From assembly GCA_000438115.1 (NCBI GenBank), contig FR903582.1:40430-72837 (forward strand): a DNA stretch of 32,408 bases, read 5' to 3'. Positions 1 through 5,697 of this stretch are shown here, piece after piece. Source of the DNA: Prevotella sp. CAG:617 (GTDB lineage: Bacteria; Bacteroidota; Bacteroidia; Bacteroidales; Bacteroidaceae). Made by a program: the position numbers and the translations under genes. The notes under the pieces were generated by a model, which did no database searches, was not told the origin of the DNA, and saw nothing but the letters and a program-made list of their open reading frames with translations. The stretch's first letter is position 1; every line of letters starts with the position of its first letter.

Positions 1-1173
1 CTGCAGGGTAGGCTGGTCGGCCTCCTCGCAGGCTTTCTTGACGGGTACAATGGCTTCAAGGGCAATGCGCAGCTGCTGCAGCTCACGCGGATTGGCGCGC
101 TCTACGGACACTTTGGAAACAATGCGCTCCAAATCGCCGATAGCGGCCAGCGACTCTTCACACACGGCTCGGAAGTCGGGCTGACGGAAAAAGTATTCCA
201 CACCATCCTGACGCCGCTCAATGGCCTTGATGTCACGCAAGGGGAACAGCAGCCAGCGGTGGAGCATACGGGCACCCATGGGTGTGAGCGTCTCGTCAAT
301 TACCGAAAGCAGCGACTGCCCGCCCTCGTTCATCGAGGTGAGCAGCTCAAGGTTGCGTATGGTAAATTTGTCGAGTCTGACGTAACGTTCCTCGTCAATT
401 CGCGAAAGCGACGTAATATGCTGCGTATGATTGTGCTGCGTCTGTTCCAGATAAATTAAAATTACCCCGGCAGCCACACAGGCACTCTTGAGATGGTCAA
501 CGCCAAATCCTTTCAGATTCTTCACCTGAAAATGATGAAGCAACTTTTCGTTTGCCGTAGTCTCGGCAAAAGTCCAGTCGTCCATTTCGTACGTAAAGAA
601 CTTGTTGCCAAAGCAACTCTCGAACATTTTTTTCTTACCGCGCTCGTAGAGCACTTCCTTGGGCGAGAAATTGGAAAGGAGTTTCTCTATGTAGTCCGAA
701 ACGCCTTCGGCCACCAGAAATTCGCCGGTAGAGATGTCAAGCAGCGAAAGCCCCACCGTGCTGCGCCCGAAGTTAATGGCCGCCAGGAAGTTGTTTTCCT
801 TGCAGTTGAGCACATTGTCGTTCATCGACACGCCCGGCGTTACAAGTTCCGTAATGCCGCGCTTGACAAGCTTGTTGGTGGTTTTCGGGTCCTCCAGCTG
901 GTCACAGATGGCCACACGATGGCCGGCGCGTATCAGCTTGGGCAAATACGTGTCGAGGGCATGAAACGGGAAGCCCGCCATGTCAATAGCGGCAGCCTGC
1001 CCCTTATTGTTACGCTTGGTCAGGGTAATTCCCAGAATCTTTGATGCCGTTACGGCATCTTCGCAGTATGTTTCATAAAAATCGCCACACCGAAACAGCA
1101 TCACGGCATCCGGATTTTTGGCCTTCAGCTCATAAAACTGCTTCATCATGGGCGTTACGTTTTCTTTCGCCAT
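1..1173 (-). CDS. mutS: DNA mismatch repair protein MutS, 5' part (cut by window edge)
   Basis: MutS binds mismatched or looped DNA and starts repair with MutL. The visible 391 residues are the N-terminal part only; the frame runs off the left edge, so the ATPase domain is not seen. The protein starts MAKENVTPMMKQFYELK, then has GDFYE, which contains the Phe-X-Glu mismatch-probing motif of domain I. It goes on through ITELVTPG and NNFLAAI of the connector region to the core-domain motif LLTSMNEGGQSLLSVIDET and RMLHRWLLFPL. The ATG at 1171-1173 is the only start that keeps the conserved N-terminus. A TAnnTTTG promoter element lies only 7 bases upstream, so the mRNA may be nearly leaderless. 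The gene is transcribed leftward, separated from the rnc unit by a terminator hairpin. Identification is firm; completeness cannot be judged. Confidence 0.96.
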   Translation of the reverse strand, partial: MAKENVTPMMKQFYELKAKNPDAVMLFRCGDFYETYCEDAVTASKILGITLTKRNNKGQAAAIDMAGFPFHALDTYLPKLIRAGHRVAICDQLEDPKTTNKLVKRGITELVTPGVSMNDNVLNCKENNFLAAINFGRSTVGLSLLDISTGEFLVAEGVSDYIEKLLSNFSPKEVLYERGKKKMFESCFGNKFFTYEMDDWTFAETTANEKLLHHFQVKNLKGFGVDHLKSACVAAGVILIYLEQTQHNHTQHITSLSRIDEERYVRLDKFTIRNLELLTSMNEGGQSLLSVIDETLTPMGARMLHRWLLFPLRDIKAIERRQDGVEYFFRQPDFRAVCEESLAAIGDLERIVSKVSVERANPRELQQLRIALEAIVPVKKACEEADQPTLQ

Positions 1174-1180
1174 ATCTGTG

Positions 1181-1188
1181 CAAAGATA
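1181..1188 (-). promoter_or_regulatory. Bacteroidetes -7 promoter element of mutS
   Basis: On the minus strand this reads TATCTTTG, a match to the Bacteroidetes -7 consensus TAnnTTTG. A TTTG lies upstream at 1206-1209, 17 bases away, slightly shorter than the usual 19-21. The predicted transcript start falls within a few bases of the mutS ATG. Confidence 0.55.
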
Positions 1189-1202
1189 CGTTTTTTTGAG
1201 AA

Positions 1203-1250
1203 AAACAAAACGTGGAATCAACCCCAAAAGTTTAATTCCACGCTTTGTTT
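1203..1250 (-). terminator. Rho-independent terminator of the rnc transcription unit
   Basis: Arms at 1203-1218 and 1235-1250 pair over 16 positions with one mismatch. Leftward from the stem the minus strand continues with a T-rich run. The right arm overlaps the stop codon of the basic ORF at 1250-1642, so that ORF lies inside the rnc transcript and is its last coding segment. Confidence 0.75.
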
Positions 1251-1642
1251 CAGTCGGTATGTTCAGCAAAAGCTGCTTCCTCGGCTTGCCGGATGATGTC
1301 CTCGCGGCGCTTGTCCTCGGTTTTTTCCTCGTCGGACCGGTTTTCCGGCTTGGGCCGACGGGATTTCCGTGCAGCAGGTTCGGGCTTTTCAGCAACCACG
1401 GCCGGTACGGAAGGCGCTTCCTTCTTTACCGGCAATCCGGCCGGCTTCACCGTTTGCGGCACTTTTTTCTCTTTTTTCGGCGTTTTGACTACGGCCGTAG
1501 GCTTTGCCTTTACCTCAGCCGGCAGTTTTGTTCCGGCTGAACTGTCCTCAGCTCCTCCGGCTGAAGGCTGTGCGGTTTCAGCTGGCTTTTCGGCAGTGTT
1601 ACCCTTGGCTTTCCGTCTGCGGCGCGGCGTGGCTTCAACCAC
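1250..1642 (-). CDS. Basic low-complexity ORF in frame with and directly after rnc (tail or separate small protein)
   Basis: This encodes about 130 residues rich in Lys, Ala, Pro, Glu and Arg, with no recognisable fold, for example PRRRRKAKG near the start and PKKEKKVPQTV in the middle. It has no ATG; the nearest possible start is a GTG at 1640-1642. Upstream the frame stays open for 13 more codons to the rnc stop TAA at 1682-1684, and rnc uses the same frame. It could therefore be a C-terminal tail of RNase III cut off by one nonsense codon, a tail made by stop readthrough, or a GTG-started small RNA-binding-like protein. A terminator hairpin overlaps its stop codon. Only the open frame, composition and position are seen; the function is unknown. 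Confidence 0.45.
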   Translation of the reverse strand: MVEATPRRRRKAKGNTAEKPAETAQPSAGGAEDSSAGTKLPAEVKAKPTAVVKTPKKEKKVPQTVKPAGLPVKKEAPSVPAVVAEKPEPAARKSRRPKPENRSDEEKTEDKRREDIIRQAEEAAFAEHTD

Positions 1643-1681
1643 GGTTTCCGCCTGTTTGGCAGTAGGTTCTTCCGGCGCACG

Positions 1682-2449
1682 TTAATCCCGCTTCTTCATA
1701 ATGGTCTGCACGTACTTGGGCTTGCGTCGCAGCAGGGCCAGTACTTCCTTCGACGCATTCTGGTGGGCCTCCTTCTTGGAATACCCCGTACCGCTGCCGG
1801 CCATACTGTTTTCAAGCAGAACCTTGCTTACAAAGAGGGGAGCATTGTCATCCGTACCCTCACGTTGTTTGAGCGTGTATTCGAGCTTTATGTGGTTCTT
1901 CTGGCACCACTCAACCAACTTGCTCTTGAAATTGACTTCCTCCTCGGAAATCTGCTTCAGCGAGCCGAGCACGGGCAGCACCTTACGCACGACAAACTGC
2001 TGGCAGGCACGAAAGCCCAAATCCAGATAGATGGCGCCAATCAGAGCTTCGAGTGCATTGCCACCCAGGTAGCTGTTGTGCGACGTACTGTTGTTGCTGA
2101 CGCTGATATACGGGGTAAGCCCGATGCTTTCAGCCACCTTGTTGAGCGATTCCCGCCGCACGATACGGCTGCGCAGGTTGGTGAGAAAACCTTCGGATTT
2201 CTTGGGGAAATGCCGGAAAACGATGTCGGAAACTACGGTCTCCAATACGGCATCACCCAGAAACTCCAGACGCTCGTTATTGAGGCTGCGCCCCTTCTGT
2301 CGCATGGTCTGCGACTTGTGGGTCAGTGCGATTTTGTAAAGCTCAATGCGGTTCGTACAAAAGCCGGTCAAATTCAATAAAGACGAATAAAGCTTCTTTT
2401 CAGCACTGAAAAGAAGCTTTATTCTATTTCTTATATTTCTTACGATCAT
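1682..2449 (-). CDS. rnc: Ribonuclease III
   Basis: This endonuclease cleaves double-stranded RNA in rRNA and mRNA processing. The 255 residues contain the family signature NERLEFLGDAVLE at 58-70, with catalytic Glu62 and Asp66, and GNALEALIG at 130-138 with Glu134. Asn131 stands where E. coli has the metal ligand Asp114. A C-terminal double-stranded-RNA-binding domain runs from about 165 to 243, ending in GTGYSKKEAHQNASKEVL. The start ATG at 2447-2449 lies 24 bases after the fabF stop, so it is probably cotranscribed with acpP and fabF. Two oddities are described separately: a 19-bp perfect hairpin at codons 9-22, and an in-frame ORF immediately after the TAA stop. Identification is firm. 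Confidence 0.95.
   Translation of the reverse strand: MIVRNIRNRIKLLFSAEKKLYSSLLNLTGFCTNRIELYKIALTHKSQTMRQKGRSLNNERLEFLGDAVLETVVSDIVFRHFPKKSEGFLTNLRSRIVRRESLNKVAESIGLTPYISVSNNSTSHNSYLGGNALEALIGAIYLDLGFRACQQFVVRKVLPVLGSLKQISEEEVNFKSKLVEWCQKNHIKLEYTLKQREGTDDNAPLFVSKVLLENSMAGSGTGYSKKEAHQNASKEVLALLRRKPKYVQTIMKKRD
2385..2424 (-). repeat. 19-bp perfect inverted repeat inside the 5' end of rnc
   Basis: Arms 2385-2403 and 2406-2424 are exact reverse complements around a 2-base centre. In the mRNA this forms a long uninterrupted stem at coding positions +26 to +65 (codons 9-22, residues RIKLLFSAEKKLYS). It could be a substrate for the enzyme the gene encodes. Confidence 0.85.
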
Positions 2450-2473
2450 AGATACGACGGTAAAGGGAAATAC

Positions 2474-3739
2474 TTAATCGACGTATTTTTTCATGATGCA
2501 GCAAGCGTTGTGTCCGCCAAAGCCAAACGTGTTGCTCAGGGCGGCATTTATGGTACGCTCTTGTGCATGATTGAAAGTGAAATTTAAGTTATAGTCGATG
2601 TTCTCATCCTTGTCATCTTCCTCGTGGTTGATGGTAGGCGGCACGATGTTGTCACGCACAGCCAGACAGCAAACCATTGCTTCCAATGCGCCGGCAGCAC
2701 CCAGCAGGTGACCGGTCATTGACTTGGTGGAAGAGATATTGAGCTTGTAGGCATGTTCGCCAAAAAGCTTCTGGATGGCTTTTACTTCCGACAAATCGCC
2801 AACAGGGGTTGACGTACCGTGTACGTTGATGTAGTCGATGTCTTCCGGACGCATACCGGCATCCTCGAGTGCGTTCTGCATAACGAGGGCGGCTCCCAGT
2901 CCTTCAGGATGTGAAGCGGTAATGTGGTGTGCATCGGCCGACATACCTACACCGGCTACTTCGCAGTAAATTTTTGCACCGCGGGCTTTGGCATGCTCCA
3001 GTTCCTCAAGAATGAGGCAGGTTGCACCTTCACCCATGATAAAGCCGTCACGACTGGCGCTGAACGGGCGTGAAGCGTGTTCGGGGTCATCATTACGGGT
3101 TGAAAGAGCGTGCATGGCGTTAAAGCCACCTACACCGGCCGGCCAAATGGCGGCTTCAGCACCACCGGTTACCATCACGTTAGCCTTGCCCAGACGAATC
3201 AGATTGAAAGCGTCGGCCAGGGCGTTGGTTGAAGAGGCACATGCGGAAGTGGTGGTGTAGTTAGGACCATGGAAACCGTACTGAATGGAAATCTGGCCGG
3301 ATGCGATGTCGGCAATCATTTTCGGGATGAAGAAGGGATTATACTTCGGTCCCATTTCGGCACCGTTTACAGCATAATTTCCGGCTTCTTCCTCAAAGGT
3401 ATGAATACCGCCGATTCCTACGCCCAGCACAACTCCTATACGGTTCTTGTCTTCTGCTTCCAAATCCATGCCGGAGTCTTTTACGGCTTCCATAGCGGCC
3501 ACCAGAGCATACTGCTCGTAGAGGTCCATCTTGCGGGCCTCCTTGCGGTCGATGAAGTCCGTTGCCTTGAAGTTCTTTACTTCACAGGCAAACTGGGTTT
3601 TGAATTTTGAAGCATCGAAATGTGTAATAGGTGCGGCTCCGCTCTTACCGGCCTTCAGGGCTTCCCAGGTTTCGGGAGCCGTATTGCCAAGAGGAGAGAG
3701 GGCGCCAAGACCCGTTACGACCACTCTTTTTAATTCCAT
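2474..3739 (-). CDS. fabF: 3-oxoacyl-[acyl-carrier-protein] synthase II (FabF)
   Basis: This condensing enzyme elongates fatty acids by joining malonyl-ACP to acyl-ACP. The 421 residues match the normal length. The nucleophile Cys167 lies in TTSACASSTNALADAF, the first catalytic His308 in NVHGTSTPVGD, and Lys339 and His344 in STKSMTGHLLGAAG. The C-terminal NTFGFGGHNA loop is also present. The start MELKRVVVTGLGALSPLG is the canonical KASII N-terminus. The gene sits 45 bases downstream of acpP, its carrier-protein partner, and just upstream of rnc, a common arrangement in which acpP, fabF and rnc are cotranscribed. Nothing looks damaged. Confidence 0.97.
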   Translation of the reverse strand: MELKRVVVTGLGALSPLGNTAPETWEALKAGKSGAAPITHFDASKFKTQFACEVKNFKATDFIDRKEARKMDLYEQYALVAAMEAVKDSGMDLEAEDKNRIGVVLGVGIGGIHTFEEEAGNYAVNGAEMGPKYNPFFIPKMIADIASGQISIQYGFHGPNYTTTSACASSTNALADAFNLIRLGKANVMVTGGAEAAIWPAGVGGFNAMHALSTRNDDPEHASRPFSASRDGFIMGEGATCLILEELEHAKARGAKIYCEVAGVGMSADAHHITASHPEGLGAALVMQNALEDAGMRPEDIDYINVHGTSTPVGDLSEVKAIQKLFGEHAYKLNISSTKSMTGHLLGAAGALEAMVCCLAVRDNIVPPTINHEEDDKDENIDYNLNFTFNHAQERTINAALSNTFGFGGHNACCIMKKYVD

Positions 3740-3784
3740 ATAGTTTTTTTTAAAAGCTCGCAGTTGTTACGCGGTCTTATTCAA

Positions 3785-4021
3785 TTATTTTGCGTGTTCT
3801 TCGATGTAAGCAATAGCGTCACCTACAGTGGCAATCTTTTCTGCCTGATCGTCAGGAATAGAAATCTTGAATTCTTTCTCAAATTCCATGATGAGCTCTA
3901 CAGTATCCAAAGAATCGGCACCCAGGTCGTTAGCGAAGCTGGCTTCGTTCTTTACTTCTGCTTCATCAACACTCAGTTTATCAACGATAATTTGCTTTAC
4001 TTTCTCTTCGATTTCAGACAT
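3785..4021 (-). CDS. acpP: Acyl carrier protein
   Basis: This small acidic protein carries growing acyl chains on a phosphopantetheine arm. It has 78 residues, the usual size. The arm attachment site is Ser37 in GADSLDTVEL. It is first in the acpP-fabF-rnc unit and has a recognisable promoter about 50 bases upstream, so it probably sets the expression of the whole unit. The 45-base gap to fabF shows no strong terminator. Identification is firm. Confidence 0.97.
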   Translation of the reverse strand: MSEIEEKVKQIIVDKLSVDEAEVKNEASFANDLGADSLDTVELIMEFEKEFKISIPDDQAEKIATVGDAIAYIEEHAK

Positions 4022-4074
4022 AACTTTTTATGTTTTAGTAATTAATAAATGGTTTAAGCATATACTTTAGGCTG

Positions 4075-4106
4075 CAAAAATAAGTTTTAATATCCAAACC
4101 TGCAAG
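4075..4106 (-). promoter_or_regulatory. Promoter of the acpP-fabF-rnc unit
   Basis: The -7 element TATTTTTG (TAnnTTTG consensus) lies at 4075-4082 and a near-consensus -33 element CTTG at 4103-4106, separated by 20 bases, the standard Bacteroidetes spacing. The predicted leader to acpP is about 47 bases. This is the best-formed promoter in the window. Confidence 0.65.
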
Positions 4107-4225
4107 CATTTTCCGAAAAAATGCCGTTTTTTGTGCACAGTTTTTTGTTTTTTGTGCCAAACGGATTCATTTTTAACTTTCCGGCTGACGAGGTGGATAT
4201 AAGACCGGAGAGCGGCCTGTTTTTT

Positions 4226-4840
4226 TCAGGCCTGATTTTCCGTACGTTTGCAGATGGATGTGGCCCAGCCGATGATGACGTCGGGAAAATGCTTGTATTC
4301 CAACTCATGCACGCGCGAGGCCAGCGTATCGGGCGTGTCGTCGGGCATGACGGGACACTTGGCCTGGAAGAGGGGCTCGCCGGCATCCAGTTCGCCATTG
4401 ACCAGATGGATGGTTATACCCGACTCCTTGTCGCCGCAGCGCAGCACGTCCTCGTGTACGTAGTGACCGTACATGCCTTTGCCGCCGTGTTTGGGCAGCA
4501 GGGCGGGGTGGATGTTGACAATGCGGCCGGCATAGGCGTCAACCAGATATTCGGGCACGCGCACCAGGAATCCCGACAGCACAATGCCGTCTACTTCATG
4601 GCGGCGGAGCAGGCTGAGCACTTCGTCCTGCTGCTCCCACTCGGCACGGCGCACACAGCAGGTGGGCAGACCGAATTTCTCGGTGGGCACACCGAATTTC
4701 TCGGCACGCGCAATGGCACCGATGCCAGGCTTGCTGGCCACAAGCAGTACGACTTTAATGTCCGGGTTGCCGCACAGGTGGTGCAGAATGTTTTCGGCGT
4801 TGGTGCCTTCACCCGAAGCAAAGATAGCAAGATTGATCAT
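4226..4840 (-). CDS. purN: Phosphoribosylglycinamide formyltransferase (PurN)
   Basis: This enzyme transfers a formyl group from 10-formyl-tetrahydrofolate to GAR, the third step of purine synthesis. The start at 4838-4840 gives 204 residues beginning MINLAIFASGEGTNAENI; a longer frame upstream lacks homology and is rejected. Catalytic residues are Asn109 and His111 in RIVNIHPALLPKHGG and Asp152 in HLVNGELDAGEP. An in-frame duplication of seven residues (EKFGVPT then EKFGLPT, residues 47-60) comes from a 21-bp tandem repeat at 4661-4702. It follows a strand-and-helix element and may be tolerated as a loop extension. The gene is probably monocistronic, with its own promoter, and its start flanks the oriC candidate. 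Confidence 0.95.
   Translation of the reverse strand: MINLAIFASGEGTNAENILHHLCGNPDIKVVLLVASKPGIGAIARAEKFGVPTEKFGLPTCCVRRAEWEQQDEVLSLLRRHEVDGIVLSGFLVRVPEYLVDAYAGRIVNIHPALLPKHGGKGMYGHYVHEDVLRCGDKESGITIHLVNGELDAGEPLFQAKCPVMPDDTPDTLASRVHELEYKHFPDVIIGWATSICKRTENQA
4661..4702. repeat. 21-bp tandem duplication inside purN
   Basis: Units 4661-4681 and 4682-4702 are identical at 20 of 21 bases. Being a multiple of three, the duplication adds seven residues to PurN without breaking the frame. Confidence 0.9.
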
Positions 4841-4865
4841 GATTCTTTTCTTTTTTGTGTGACGA

Positions 4866-4873
4866 CAAAGGTA
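4866..4873 (-). promoter_or_regulatory. -7 promoter element of purN
   Basis: The minus strand reads TACCTTTG, a match to TAnnTTTG, placing transcription start about 20 bases before the purN ATG. No clear -33 TTTG is seen at the right distance. Confidence 0.45.
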
Positions 4874-4934
4874 CAAAAAAATTGCTATAACCGCACGGCG
4901 CAACTTTTGCTTTTCCACATCCGTACATCATCAT

Positions 4935-5381
4935 CTTATTTTTTTGTTTTAATCTAAAGGTTTTTCTATTTATATAAAGAAAAAATACTTATGAGCATGA
5001 TGTATAGGTGTGGATATTGTGGATAACTCGGCGGTCTGTTTTTCATCGGCTTTGCGGGTGGAGAGGTTATCCACGAAAAGGGGGATGTTTTTCCACACCG
5101 GACGGGGGATGCTTCCGGTGGCTTGCCTGCTCGGGCTGCCGGCCGTCGGGCGGAACTTTATGCACAGGGTGTGGATAACTTTGGCCATTTTCTGACGCGT
5201 TTTCCTCGGGCGTTGAAAATTCCGGTGATTTCGTGGGAAAGTATGGTGGAAAATGTCGAAAATCGTCGTGGAAAGGTGGATATTCTGCTTTTCGTCCGCC
5301 GCGGCGTTTCCGGTGGATTCAGAAAGGTTTTTACACGGCGTTTTCCACGTTTTTTCGGCAGTTTTCTACACGTTTTCCACA
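4935..5381. other. Candidate chromosomal replication origin (oriC): DnaA-box cluster with AT-rich element
   Basis: The region is gene-free. An AT-rich stretch at 4935-4993 resembles an unwinding element. Beside it are three 9-mers that match the DnaA consensus TTATNCACA: 5018-5026 (minus), 5158-5166 (plus, TTATGCACA) and 5170-5178 (minus). One-mismatch versions lie at 5009-5017 (minus), 5067-5075, 5089-5097 and 5373-5381. Two-mismatch versions lie at 5341-5349 and 5362-5370. Nine boxes in about 375 bp is far above chance. The adjacent stretch 5401-5580 has a strong G excess on the plus strand, and the G/C balance differs between the two sides. dnaA itself is not in the window. Another DnaA-titrating or DnaA-regulated locus is possible. 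Confidence 0.65.
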
Positions 5382-5627
5382 GCCTTTTACCCGCGCTTTC
5401 GGATGATGTTCAGGGGCTGTTTTTCGGGGCAGTGAGCGGGCCGGAAACGGTCAGGGCGGAAGGTGACGGGAGGAGTCGGTTGTGGAGGAAAAAAGGCGGG
5501 ATGAAAAACTTTTTTTCCGGCACCTTGTTCTTTCCCGGTCGGTTGTTGTTGGCCGGGGAGATGATGCGGAAAAGGGAGAGCCGCGGTGGTGGAGGAGGAA
5601 TCGGCTTCAGGCGTTTGGGGGCAGGTA
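5382..5627. other. Gene-free G-rich spacer between oriC candidate and ispG terminator
   Basis: No credible gene is seen; open frames here have composition unlike neighbouring proteins and no recognisable domain. By hand count, 5401-5580 has 75 G and 27 C on the plus strand. It includes one copy (5517-5537) of a GC-rich motif that recurs in other intergenic regions of the window. Confidence 0.6.
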
Positions 5628-5671
5628 CAAAAAACCGGCTCCCTGATCACCACAGTGGCAGGGAGCCGGTT
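5628..5671 (-). terminator. Rho-independent terminator downstream of ispG
   Basis: Perfect 13-bp arms at 5633-5645 and 5659-5671 enclose a 13-base loop. Reading leftward on the minus strand, the stem runs into six T. It ends the rpoN-to-ispG operon. Confidence 0.88.
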
Positions 5672-5697
5672 GGTTCGGATATTTCATTCGGCGGGCG

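Noticed and set aside
4214..4232. GGCCTG hairpin around a T7 loop at the purN stop as a terminator
   Set aside because: Only a 6-bp stem and no T-run after it on the minus strand.
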